Assembly (NCBI GenBank): GCA_014655195.1
Contig: BNBH01000014.1
Coordinates: 124,001-188,000 of the forward strand
Reading direction: 5' to 3'
DNA: 64,000 nt
DNA from: Streptomyces cellulosae
GTDB lineage: Bacteria > Actinomycetota > Actinomycetes > Streptomycetales > Streptomycetaceae
In this document: positions 17,376 through 25,967 of the stretch, one piece after another
Numbering within the stretch: position 1 is the stretch's first letter
Layout of the letters: each line of letters starts with the position of its first letter
The notes under the pieces: generated by a model
What the model was told of the DNA's origin: nothing
Seen by the model: the letters and a program-made list of their open reading frames with translations, nothing else
The model's database searches: none
Program-made: the position numbers and the translations under genes

Positions 17376-18806
17376 CTACTGCTTCTTGGCAGTCGACCAC
17401 TTGTGCTGGAGGGACACGTTCTCTTTGAGCTCTGCGAGCTGGACTGCCACCGCGCTCGGGGCCGTGCCTCCTCGGCCGTTGCGGGAGGCCAGGGCGCCGG
17501 GGACGTTGAGGACCGTGCGGACCTCGGGGGTGAGGTGGGCCGAGATCTTCGCGAACTGGTCGTCCGTGAGGTCGTTCAGTTCCTTGCCCTCCGACTCGGC
17601 GACCTTCACGCACTCGCCGGCCACCTCGTGGGCGACACGGAAGGGGACGCCCTGGCGGACCAGCCACTCGGCGATGTCCGTGGCGAGGGAGAAGCCGGCC
17701 GGGGCCAGTTCCTCCATGCGCTCCCGGTGGACCGTGAGGGTGGCCATCATGCCCGTGAAGGCCGGCAGCAGGATCTCCAGCTGGTCGATGGAGTCGAAGA
17801 CCGGCTCCTTGTCCTCCTGGAGGTCGCGGTTGTACGCGAGCGGGAGGGCCTTGAGGGTGGCCATCAGGCCGGTGAGGTTGCCGATGAGACGGCCCGACTT
17901 GCCGCGCGCCAGCTCGGCGATGTCCGGGTTCTTCTTCTGCGGCATGATCGACGAACCGGTGGAGAAGGCGTCGTGGAGGGTGACGAAGGAGAACTCCTTC
18001 GTGTTCCAGATGATGACCTCCTCGGCGATCCGGGAGACGTTCACGCCGATCATCGCGGTGATGAAGGCGAACTCGGCGACGAAGTCCCGGGAGGCCGTGC
18101 CGTCGATGGAGTTGCCGGCGCTGCCGTGCTCGAAGCCGAGGTCCTTGGCGACCGCCTCCGGGTCCAGGCCGAGGGAGGAGCCCGCGAGGGCGCCGGAGCC
18201 GTACGGGGAGACGGCGGTCCGCTCGTCCCACTGACGCAGCCGCTCGGCGTCCCGGGAGAGGGACTGCACATGGGCGAGCACGTGGTGGGCGAAGAGGACC
18301 GGCTGGGCGTGCTGAAGGTGGGTGCGGCCGGGCATCGCGACGTCCGGGTGGGCCTCGGCGAGGCCGATCAGCGCGTCCTGGAGGTCGGCGATCAGACCGC
18401 CGATGGTGCGGGCGTGGTCGCGCAGGTACATCCGGAAGAGCGTGGCGACCTGATCGTTCCGGGAGCGTCCGGCGCGCAGCTTTCCGCCGAGGTCCGGGCC
18501 GAGCCGCTCCAGCAGCCCGCGCTCCAGGGCGGTGTGGACGTCCTCGTCGGCGATGGTGCCGGTGAAGGCGCCGGAGGCGACGTCGGCCTCAAGCCGGTCG
18601 AGCCCTTCGAGCATGCGGGTCAGCTCGTCGTCGGTGAGCAGGCCCGCCCGGTGGAGCACGCGCGCGTGGGCGCGGGAGCCGGCGATGTCGTAGGGGGCGA
18701 GCCGCCAGTCGAAGTGGACGGACGCGGACAGCTTCTCCAGGGCCTCGGCGGGACCGTCGGCGAAACGGCCGCCCCAGAGCCGGACGTCACCGCTGTTGCT
18801 GCTCAC
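17376..18806 (-). CDS. argH: Argininosuccinate lyase
   Basis: 476 residues, cytoplasmic. Splits argininosuccinate into arginine and fumarate, last step of arginine synthesis; homotetramer of the fumarase/aspartase superfamily. Seen: WGGRFADGPAE at the N-terminus, DEDVHTALE, TVMPGRTHLQHAQP (here VAMPGRTHLQHAQP), and the superfamily signature GSSIMPQKKNP. Separated from argG by 103 bases that hold a hairpin, so it may be read both with argG and alone. Confidence 0.97.
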   Translation of the reverse strand: MSSNSGDVRLWGGRFADGPAEALEKLSASVHFDWRLAPYDIAGSRAHARVLHRAGLLTDDELTRMLEGLDRLEADVASGAFTGTIADEDVHTALERGLLERLGPDLGGKLRAGRSRNDQVATLFRMYLRDHARTIGGLIADLQDALIGLAEAHPDVAMPGRTHLQHAQPVLFAHHVLAHVQSLSRDAERLRQWDERTAVSPYGSGALAGSSLGLDPEAVAKDLGFEHGSAGNSIDGTASRDFVAEFAFITAMIGVNVSRIAEEVIIWNTKEFSFVTLHDAFSTGSSIMPQKKNPDIAELARGKSGRLIGNLTGLMATLKALPLAYNRDLQEDKEPVFDSIDQLEILLPAFTGMMATLTVHRERMEELAPAGFSLATDIAEWLVRQGVPFRVAHEVAGECVKVAESEGKELNDLTDDQFAKISAHLTPEVRTVLNVPGALASRNGRGGTAPSAVAVQLAELKENVSLQHKWSTAKKQ

Positions 18807-18836
18807 TGCGTGCTCCTCGAGGGTTCCGGATGTGCC

Positions 18837-18868
18837 GCCGCCTCCCCACGGGTGTGTGAGGAGGCGGC
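18837..18868 (-). terminator. Hairpin between argG and argH
   Basis: 9-bp stem GCCGCCTCC / GGAGGCGGC with a 14-base loop and no U run. It may reduce read-through from argG into argH instead of ending the transcript fully. Confidence 0.5.
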
Positions 18869-18909
18869 TGTCAGGCTAGTGCGTGTGAGGGTTCGTCAGG
18901 CGCTACGGC

Positions 18910-20103
18910 TCAGGCGAGGTCGCGCTTGGCCGCGATCTTCGACGACAGGCTGTAGATGTCGATGAAGCCCTTGGCCGCGGCCTGGTCGAAGGTGTCGCCC
19001 GTGTCGTAGGTGGCCAGGTTGAAGTCGTACAGGGACGACTCCGAGCGCCGGCCGGTGACGACGGCGCGGCCGCCGTGCAGCGTCATCCGGATGTCGCCGT
19101 TGACGTGCTGGTTGGCCTCGGCGATGAAGCCGTCGAGGGCGCGCTTCAGCGGGGAGAACCACTGGCCGTCGTAGACCAGCTCGCCCCAGCGCTGCTCGAC
19201 CTGCCGCTTGTAGCGGGCCAGCTCGCGCTCGACCGTGACGTTCTCCAGCTCCTGGTGGGCGGTGATCAGGGCGATCGCGCCGGGAGCCTCGTAGACCTCG
19301 CGGGACTTGATGCCGACGAGACGGTCCTCGACCATGTCGATCCGGCCCACGCCCTGGGCGCCGGCGCGCTCGTTGAGCTGCTGGATCGCCTGGAGGACGG
19401 TGACGGGCCTGCCGTCGATGGCGACCGGGACGCCCTCCTTGAAGGTGATGATCACCTCGTCGGGCTCCCGGGCCACGGCGGGGTTCTGCGTGTACTCGTA
19501 CACGTCCTCGATGGGCGCGTTCCAGATGTCCTCGAGGAAGCCGGTCTCGACGGCGCGGCCGAAGACGTTCTGGTCGATGGAGTACGGGGACTTCTTGGTG
19601 GTGGCGATCGGCAGGCCCTTGGCCTCGCAGAAGGCGATGGCCTTGTCACGGGTCATCGCGTAGTCGCGGACCGGGGCGATGCACTTCAGGTCGGGGGCGA
19701 GGGCGACGATGCCGGCCTCGAAGCGGACCTGGTCGTTTCCCTTGCCGGTGCAGCCGTGGGCGACGGTGGTGGCGCCGTGCTTCTGCGCGGCGGCGACGAG
19801 GTGCTTGACGATCGTCGGCCGGGACAGCGCGGAGACCAGCGGGTAGCGGTCCATGTAGAGGGCGTTGGCCTTGATCGCCGGGAGGCAGTACTCCTCGGCG
19901 AACTCGTCCTTGGCGTCCGCGACCTCGGCCTCGACGGCACCGCAGGCGAGCGCGCGCTTGCGGATGACATCCAGGTCCTCGCCGCCCTGGCCGACGTCGA
20001 CCGCAACGGCGATGACCTCGGCGCCCGTCTCCTCGGCGATCCAGCCGATGGCGACGGAGGTGTCCAGACCGCCTGAGTAGGCGAGTACGACGCGCTCGGT
20101 CAC
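18910..20103 (-). CDS. argG: Argininosuccinate synthase
   Basis: 397 residues. Joins citrulline and aspartate with ATP to form argininosuccinate. The ATP pyrophosphatase P-loop is LAYSGGLDTSVAIGW near the N-terminus; also GCTGKGNDQVRFE and SPYSIDQN. Start GTG at 20103 with GGAG upstream, directly after an ARG box. The frame continues far upstream but without family residues. Likely repressed by ArgR with arginine. Confidence 0.97.
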   Translation of the reverse strand: MTERVVLAYSGGLDTSVAIGWIAEETGAEVIAVAVDVGQGGEDLDVIRKRALACGAVEAEVADAKDEFAEEYCLPAIKANALYMDRYPLVSALSRPTIVKHLVAAAQKHGATTVAHGCTGKGNDQVRFEAGIVALAPDLKCIAPVRDYAMTRDKAIAFCEAKGLPIATTKKSPYSIDQNVFGRAVETGFLEDIWNAPIEDVYEYTQNPAVAREPDEVIITFKEGVPVAIDGRPVTVLQAIQQLNERAGAQGVGRIDMVEDRLVGIKSREVYEAPGAIALITAHQELENVTVERELARYKRQVEQRWGELVYDGQWFSPLKRALDGFIAEANQHVNGDIRMTLHGGRAVVTGRRSESSLYDFNLATYDTGDTFDQAAAKGFIDIYSLSSKIAAKRDLA

Positions 20104-20131
20104 GGGTTTCTCCTCACAGTGCATTCGCTGA

Positions 20132-20149
20132 CATGCATGAGTATGCAGG
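20132..20149 (-). promoter_or_regulatory. ARG box upstream of argG
   Basis: caTGCATgagtATGCAgg: inverted 5-bp halves spaced by four bases, the geometry of the ArgR/AhrC consensus. It lies 29-46 bases before the argG start, so ArgR binding there would cover the promoter. Confidence 0.7.
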
Positions 20150-20316
20150 AGTCCGCATGATTCGTCAATTCCCCTGGTCGCGGCCGCCTGCCGGGACGGC
20201 ACCGGGGCGATGTCGCACGGAAGTTGAACGCGGGAAACCGCTTGCGCGTACTGCTCACCGGACGCAGGCGCCGCGTCGCTCCACCCGAGACACCCCCGAC
20301 CCGAGTGAGGCATCGC

Positions 20317-20763
20317 ATGTCCAGGGCTCTTCCGAAGTACAACAAGCGCCGCGTCGGCCTGGTCGGCGGCGCCGCCGCGGTGGCGCTGACCGGCGCCGTG
20401 ATCGCGGGCTCCGCCCTCGCGGGCGAGTCGTCCGACGGCGGCGGCGCGGACGCCCGGACCCTGGCAGGACCGGGCACGATCTCCTGCCCGGACGTCGCCT
20501 CGCAGCTCCCGGCTGTCCCCGCCTCCGCGCAGGCCGAGGTCACCCGGAACCTGGAGCAGCTCGACCAGCAGATCGCCGAGGCCAACAAGCGCCTGGTCGA
20601 CACCGTCGGCCAGGGAGGACCCAACTTCGTCCGGAACGCCATCCTCGGCCCCCTCGAGGACAAGCGGATCGCCACCGTCAACCGCATCGCCACGGCCGTC
20701 GGCCGCACCGCCGACCGCCCGGCCGGTCTCGACTCCCTCGCCGCCTGCACGCTCACCAAGTGA
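20317..20763 (+). CDS. Small secreted protein of unknown function
   Basis: 148 residues. A signal peptide (KRRVGLVGGAAAVALTGAVIAG, written here only as a region about 10-35, then SALA) precedes a mature domain with two Cys (ISCPDV and AACTLTK) that could pair. LEQLDQQIAEANKRL looks helical. The start ATG at 20317 has GAGG six bases before it; an upstream frame to 20224 is not needed. Divergent from argG; followed by two tandem terminators. No function recognised. Confidence 0.75.
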   Translation: MSRALPKYNKRRVGLVGGAAAVALTGAVIAGSALAGESSDGGGADARTLAGPGTISCPDVASQLPAVPASAQAEVTRNLEQLDQQIAEANKRLVDTVGQGGPNFVRNAILGPLEDKRIATVNRIATAVGRTADRPAGLDSLAACTLTK

Positions 20764-20776
20764 CGTGACAGGTGCT

Positions 20777-20813
20777 GTGGCCGCCCCGTTCAAGCGCCGG
20801 CCGGGGCGGCCAC
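20777..20813 (+). terminator. First of two tandem terminators
   Basis: 11-bp stem GTGGCCGCCCC / GGGGCGGCCAC, 15-base loop, 14 bases after the secreted-protein stop. Confidence 0.7.
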
Positions 20814-20820
20814 GGTCAAT

Positions 20821-20850
20821 CCCGTCCGGTGGCCGTGGCCACCGGACGGG
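20821..20850 (+). terminator. Second tandem terminator
   Basis: Perfect 14-bp stem CCCGTCCGGTGGCC / GGCCACCGGACGGG with a two-base loop, eight bases after the first hairpin. Confidence 0.7.
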
Positions 20851-20916
20851 CCGCCTCCGACGCCGGGCCGTCAAATGCTTAGACAGGCGAAAGATCTGCC
20901 CGAATAATCGGTGGAC

Positions 20917-21505
<589 letters not shown>

Positions 21506-21508
21506 GCC

Positions 21509-22213
21509 ATGCGCCCACGCCACGTCACCGTCGCCGTCCTCGTGTCCCTGTCCCTGCTCTCGCTCGGCACCGCGCAGCGCCCCGCGTCGCCGCTGCCGGA
21601 GCGGATGGCGGACACCGGGGGCGGCAGCCAGCTGATCACGGCGGTGGCGGCGCGGACCGGGTCCACCACCGGCACGGTCACCTGGTGGGACCGTAAGGGC
21701 GGGCGCTGGGTGGCGGCCGGGTCCGCGAAGGCCCGCTTCGGCGCGAACGGGCTCACCGAGGGCACGACCCGTAAGCAGGGCACGAACACCACCCCGACCG
21801 GGCTGTACGGCCTCCCGTACGCCTTCGGCATCGAGGCGGCCCCCTCCGGCACCCGCTCCGCCTACCGGCGTGTGCGGCAGAACTCCTGGTGGTGCCAGGA
21901 CGACAACTCCCGCGTCTACAACCGCTGGACCGAGCCCCGGGCCGCCGACTGCCGGGCGAACCAGGCCGAGCACCTGATCACCTACCGCACGCAGTACGCG
22001 CACGCCCTGGTCGTGGACTTCAACTACCGCCGCCCGGTGCGCGGCCGGGGCGCCGGCATCTTCCTGCACGTCAACGGCCGTGGTGCGACCGCCGGTTGCG
22101 TGTCCGTGCCGAAGAGCGCGATGCGGAAGATCCTGCGCTGGGCGAACCCCGCGCGGGCCCCGCACCTCGCGATCGGCACCACCGGCGGGCGCACCGCGAT
22201 CACCCGCTACTGA
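21509..22213 (+). CDS. Secreted L,D-transpeptidase-like (YkuD-type) protein
   Basis: 234 residues. N-terminal signal peptide (about 1-22). The end of the protein carries FLHVNGRGATAGCVSVPKSAM, cited in parts: HVNGRG and TAGCVSVP, matching the His and Cys of the YkuD catalytic site H-(x)-GC-(V/I)-S. Such enzymes cross-link peptidoglycan or attach proteins to it; some family members in streptomycetes have no proven activity. It begins three bases after the frameshifted gene. Stop at 22213, 88 bases before the next gene. Confidence 0.75.
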   Translation: MRPRHVTVAVLVSLSLLSLGTAQRPASPLPERMADTGGGSQLITAVAARTGSTTGTVTWWDRKGGRWVAAGSAKARFGANGLTEGTTRKQGTNTTPTGLYGLPYAFGIEAAPSGTRSAYRRVRQNSWWCQDDNSRVYNRWTEPRAADCRANQAEHLITYRTQYAHALVVDFNYRRPVRGRGAGIFLHVNGRGATAGCVSVPKSAMRKILRWANPARAPHLAIGTTGGRTAITRY

Positions 22214-22301
22214 AAGGGGCGACGAATCCACGGTTTCCGCTGAACACTCCCGCGTGGCGGCACGTATGTGAGGGCCAAGGGCCGAGTCCCACGGAGGAAC
22301 C

Positions 22302-23684
22302 GTGACCACCACGCTCGCCGGCGGCCGTGCCGCCCGCCGCCAGACGATGCGCCGCATCCGTCCGCGCCGCTCCCCCGCCGTCCCGCTGCTGCTCGCCGTG
22401 GGTGCGGGCGCGGCGGCCGTGCTGTGGCTCTGGTGGACGAGCACGCCGTCCATCGCGGACACCACCGGGAAGATCATCGCGGCGGGCCGGATCACGGGCC
22501 TGCTCGCCGGTTATCTGATGGCCCTGGTCGTGCTGCAGATGGCGCGGGTGCCCGCTCTGGAGCGGCGGGTCGGCTCGGACCGGGTCGCCCGCTGGCACGC
22601 GATGAGCGGCCGGTACACCGTCAGCCTGGTCGTCGCCCATGTCTTCCTGATCATGTGGGGCTACGCCCGGCAGGCCGGGAAGACCCTCTCCGGCATCGTG
22701 TCGCAGACGCTCACCTCCATCGACACGCTGCCGGACATGGGCAAGGCCGCCGTCGGCACCGGCCTGCTCTTCGTGATCGCCTTCCTGTCCATCGGCCCGG
22801 TCCGGCGCCGGATGCCGTACGACGGCTGGTACCACGTGCACCTGCTGACGTACGCGGCGGTGTTCCTGACGTTCTGGCACCAGATCACCACCGGCAACGA
22901 GTTCGCCGTCACGCCGTCCGCGAAGACCTTCTGGTACGGGCTGTACGGCGCGGTGACCGTGCTGGTGCTGTGGTACCGGATCTTCACCCCGATCCGGCTG
23001 AACCTGCGGCACCGGATGCGGGTCCAGGCGGTCATCGAGGAGACCCCGGGCGTGGTGTCGGTGCTGATCAGCGGGCACCGGCTGCACCGGATGGGCGCCG
23101 AGGCGGGGCAGTTCTTCCGCTGGCGCTTCCTGGCTCCCGGAATGCGGTTCAGCTCCCACCCGTACTCGCTGTCCGCGGCGCCCCGCCCGGACATGCTGCG
23201 GATCACCGTCAAGGCGATCGGCGACCACAGCTCCCGGCTGCGCGAGCTGGAGCCCGGCACCCGGGTGTGGGCGGAGGGCCCCTACGGGGCGCTGACCGCG
23301 CAGCGCCGCAGCCGCGGCAAGGTGCTGCTGGTCGCGGGCGGGGTGGGCATCACCCCGATGCGCGCCCTGTTCGAGACGCTGCCCGGCGCCTCCGGCGACA
23401 TCACCCTGCTGTACCGGGCGAACAGCACGCAGGACCTGGCGCTGTGGGGCGAGCTGGCGAAGATCGCCGACGAGCGCGGTGCCCGGCTGATGTACGCGGT
23501 GAACAGCCCCGACGGGGAGCGCCCGGACATCTCGGCGGAGAGCCTGCGCCGCAAGATCCCCGACGTCGACCGCCACGACGTCTTCATGTGCGGGCCGCCC
23601 GGGTTCGCCCAGCAGGTGTACGCGGCCTTGCGGGACGCCGGGGTGCCCGCGCGCCGGATCCACCACGAGTCGTTCGAGATGTGA
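22302..23684 (+). CDS. Ferric-reductase-like transmembrane flavoprotein
   Basis: 460 residues. The N-terminal half has about six membrane segments with His pairs placed for haem (WHAMSGRY, VAHVFLIMWG, WYHVHLLTY, FWHQITTG). The C-terminal half is a cytoplasmic ferredoxin-reductase unit: FAD site HPYSLSAAP, NAD(P)H site VAGGVGITPMRALFE, and the end motif FMCGPPGFAQQV. Expected to pass electrons from NAD(P)H through FAD and haem to the outer face. Start GTG at 22302 with GGAGG. It leads an operon with the FMN-binding protein and ApbE, so the flavin protein is its probable acceptor. Confidence 0.9.
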   Translation: MTTTLAGGRAARRQTMRRIRPRRSPAVPLLLAVGAGAAAVLWLWWTSTPSIADTTGKIIAAGRITGLLAGYLMALVVLQMARVPALERRVGSDRVARWHAMSGRYTVSLVVAHVFLIMWGYARQAGKTLSGIVSQTLTSIDTLPDMGKAAVGTGLLFVIAFLSIGPVRRRMPYDGWYHVHLLTYAAVFLTFWHQITTGNEFAVTPSAKTFWYGLYGAVTVLVLWYRIFTPIRLNLRHRMRVQAVIEETPGVVSVLISGHRLHRMGAEAGQFFRWRFLAPGMRFSSHPYSLSAAPRPDMLRITVKAIGDHSSRLRELEPGTRVWAEGPYGALTAQRRSRGKVLLVAGGVGITPMRALFETLPGASGDITLLYRANSTQDLALWGELAKIADERGARLMYAVNSPDGERPDISAESLRRKIPDVDRHDVFMCGPPGFAQQVYAALRDAGVPARRIHHESFEM

Positions 23685-23741
23685 GTGAGCGGCGGGCCGT
23701 CGGCCCCGATCGCCCGTTACCCATCAGGAGCTTGAGAAGCG

Positions 23742-24509
23742 ATGAGGAAGAGTCACCCCGTCCGGCGCGCCGTTCTGGCGACCGCCGCCACCGTCTCCGG
23801 GATCGTGCTGCTGCTGTCGCTGAAACCCGCGTCCGACCCGGGGTCGGCCGAGGCGGCGGGCGGCGCCCCGCCCGCGGCGGAGTCCGTGCAGGGCGGCGCC
23901 CGCCCCGTCGGGGACGGCACGGTCACCGGCGACGCGGCGCAGACCCAGTACGGGGCGGTGCAGGTGCGGATCACCGTCAGCGGCGGAAAGATCACCAAGG
24001 CCGAGGCCGTCCAGGCCCCCAAGGGCGGCCAGAGCGACCAGATCACCTCCAACGCCGTGCCCAGGCTCAACCAGGCGGTCGTGCGGGCGCAGGGCGCCGA
24101 CATCGACGCGGTGTCCGGCGCGACGTACACCAGCAACGGCTACAAGGAGTCCCTCCAGTCGGCCATCGACAAGGCCCGCGCCTCCGCTCCGGCCGACACG
24201 GGCAACGGCGCCGGCGGCGGCGACGACGCGGCCCAGGCGCAGACCGTCACGGGTGACGTCGCGCAGACCCAGTACGGCCCGGTCCAGGTACGGATCACCG
24301 TCAGCGGCGGAAAGATCACCAAGGCCGAGGCCGTCCAGGCCCCCAAGGGCGGCCAGAGCGACCAGATCACCTCCAACGCCGTGCCGAAGCTGAACCAGGC
24401 GGCCGTGCAGGCCGGCACCGCGGACATCGACGCCGTGTCGGGCGCGACCTACACCAGCGAGGGCTACAAGGAGTCCCTCCAGTCCGCCCTGGACAAGGCC
24501 GGTGGCTGA
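23742..24509 (+). CDS. Extracytoplasmic protein with two FMN-binding domains
   Basis: 255 residues. One N-terminal membrane anchor or signal (about 8-28), then two FMN-binding domains (about 60-145 and 165-253), each ending in the flavinylation site S-G-A-T-Y-T-S (VSGATYTSNGY and VSGATYTSEGY). ApbE attaches FMN to the Thr of this motif in RnfG/NqrC-like proteins, so two covalent flavins are expected. The two domains are almost identical, with a 95-base perfect repeat in the DNA. A Gly/Ala-rich linker separates them. Overlaps apbE by eight bases. Confidence 0.9.
   Translation: MRKSHPVRRAVLATAATVSGIVLLLSLKPASDPGSAEAAGGAPPAAESVQGGARPVGDGTVTGDAAQTQYGAVQVRITVSGGKITKAEAVQAPKGGQSDQITSNAVPRLNQAVVRAQGADIDAVSGATYTSNGYKESLQSAIDKARASAPADTGNGAGGGDDAAQAQTVTGDVAQTQYGPVQVRITVSGGKITKAEAVQAPKGGQSDQITSNAVPKLNQAAVQAGTADIDAVSGATYTSEGYKESLQSALDKAGG
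23967..24385 (+). repeat. Internal direct repeat within the FMN-binding gene
   Basis: Bases 23967-24061 and 24291-24385 are identical over 95 bases, 324 bases (108 codons) apart. The surrounding domain copies are similar but diverged at third positions outside the block, which points to recent duplication or gene conversion. Confidence 0.9.
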
Positions 24510-25302
24510 GACGGTGGCGGAACCCGTTGAGGCGCCCGCCGCGGAGCGTCGTGTGGTGGAGACGATGGGGACCGTCTTCTCGCTCGACGTCCGCGGCGGG
24601 GAACCCGGCGCGGTGCGCGCGGCGCTGGAGGAGGCCGCCGCCGGACTGCGCCGGGTCGACGAGGTGTTCAGCACCTACCGCGGGGACACCCAGATCTCCC
24701 GTCTCGCGCGCGGCGAGCTGGACGTGGGGCAGTGCGACCCCGAGGTCGCCGAGGTGCTGGAGCTGGCCGCGGAGGCGGAACGGGTCAGCGACGGCTGGTT
24801 CAGCACGCGGTACCGGGGGCAGCTCGACCCGACGGGGATCGTGAAGGGCTGGGCCACGGAGCGCGCGGCACGCCGGCTCCTCGCGGCCGGGGCGTCCGGG
24901 GTGAGCGTCAACGGCGGCGGCGACGTCCAGCTGCTCGGCTCACCGGGCACGGGGCGCCCTTGGCGGGTCGGCGTGTCGGACCCGCTGCGCCCGGGCGGCC
25001 TCGCCGCGGTGGTCTCGGCGGCCGGGGCGCGGGAGCTGGCGGTGGCCACGTCCGGCACGGCGGAGCGCGGCGACCACGTCGTCGACCCGCGCACGGGCCG
25101 CTCCGCGGTGACCGACCTGGTCGCGGTGACGGTGATCGCCCCCCGCCTGACCTGGGCGGACTGCTGGGCCACGGCGGCCTTCGCGATGGGCTCCCGGGAG
25201 GGCCTGCGCTGGCTGGATTCCCTCCCCGACACGGAGGCCCTCCTGATCACAGCAGGGGACGAGGTCCGCTGCACAGCGAACCTGGCCACCTGGCTGGGCT
25301 GA
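24502..25302 (+). CDS. apbE: FAD:protein FMN transferase ApbE
   Basis: 266 residues. Transfers FMN from FAD to a Thr hydroxyl of exported flavoproteins. Seen: MGTVFSLDV, DPTGIVKGWATERA, VNGGGDVQLLG, and the metal-binding late motif TADCWAT-like (WADCWATAAFAMG) with HVVDPRTG. No clear signal peptide; actinobacterial ApbE proteins often lack one. Start GTG at 24502 overlaps the FMN-binding gene by eight bases; an internal ATG at 24565 is an alternative. The neighbouring twin FMN protein is the obvious substrate. Confidence 0.92.
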   Translation: MAETVAEPVEAPAAERRVVETMGTVFSLDVRGGEPGAVRAALEEAAAGLRRVDEVFSTYRGDTQISRLARGELDVGQCDPEVAEVLELAAEAERVSDGWFSTRYRGQLDPTGIVKGWATERAARRLLAAGASGVSVNGGGDVQLLGSPGTGRPWRVGVSDPLRPGGLAAVVSAAGARELAVATSGTAERGDHVVDPRTGRSAVTDLVAVTVIAPRLTWADCWATAAFAMGSREGLRWLDSLPDTEALLITAGDEVRCTANLATWLG

Positions 25303-25312
25303 GGAAAACACC

Positions 25313-25350
25313 CCGGAGGGGCGCGGGGAACCGCGCGACCAGCCCCCACC
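25313..25350 (-). repeat. Dispersed intergenic repeat, inverted copy
   Basis: AGGGGCGCGGGGAACCGCGC is the reverse of the 13.9 and 17.2 kb repeat core. It sits between the convergent ends of apbE and argR and may serve as their shared terminator. Confidence 0.6.
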
Positions 25351-25384
25351 GGGCCGCACCCGGCGACGAACCGGACAAGCTCCC

Positions 25385-25960
25385 TCAGTGGCCGTTCTGA
25401 GCCAACCGAAGCAGGTGATCGGCGAGAGCCTGCCCACCCGTAGGCTCCCGGCTGATCAACAACAGCGTGTCATCCCCGGCAATGGTGCCGAGAATGTCGT
25501 GCAATTCGGCCTGATCGATGGCGGACGCCAGGAACTGCGCCGCCCCTGGAGGCGTCCGAAGCACGACAAGATTCGCGGAGGCCTCCGCGGAGATCAGCAG
25601 CTCCTGCGAGAGCCGCCGCATCCGCTCCTCCTTCGCCGACTCCCCCAGCGGCGCCCGTGGCGTGCGGAACCCGCCCTCGCTCGGCACGGCGTAGATCAGA
25701 TCCCCGTCGTTGTTGCGGATCTTCACCGCGTTCAGCTCGTCGAGGTCGCGGGAGAGCGTCGCCTGGGTGACGCTCAGCCCGTCGTCGGCGAGCAGCTTCG
25801 CGAGCTGGCTCTGCGACCGCACCGGCTCCCGGTTGAGGATGTCCACGATCCGGCGGTGCCGCGCGGTACGGGTCTGCGGCACGGCAGGCCCGGCCTGCGC
25901 GGACTGTCCGCCCTGGCCGCCCTGCCCCGCCGTACGCCCCTGGTCCTGCTCCTGGCTCAT
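25385..25960 (-). CDS. argR: Arginine repressor ArgR
   Basis: 191 residues. Winged helix-turn-helix at about 40-105 (RHRRIVDILNREPVRSQ, VTQATLSRDLDEL, IRNNDGDLIYAVP) and a C-terminal arginine-binding hexamerisation domain with TPPGAAQFLASAID and LGTIAGDDTLLL. It represses arg genes when arginine is abundant and is expected to bind the boxes before argG and argC. A Gln/Gly-rich N-terminal tail precedes the DNA-binding domain. ATG at 25960 is chosen; GTG at 25993 would overlap argD. Last gene of argC-J-B-D-R, so it is autoregulated. Confidence 0.95.
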   Translation of the reverse strand: MSQEQDQGRTAGQGGQGGQSAQAGPAVPQTRTARHRRIVDILNREPVRSQSQLAKLLADDGLSVTQATLSRDLDELNAVKIRNNDGDLIYAVPSEGGFRTPRAPLGESAKEERMRRLSQELLISAEASANLVVLRTPPGAAQFLASAIDQAELHDILGTIAGDDTLLLISREPTGGQALADHLLRLAQNGH

Positions 25961-25967
25961 CGTCGTC

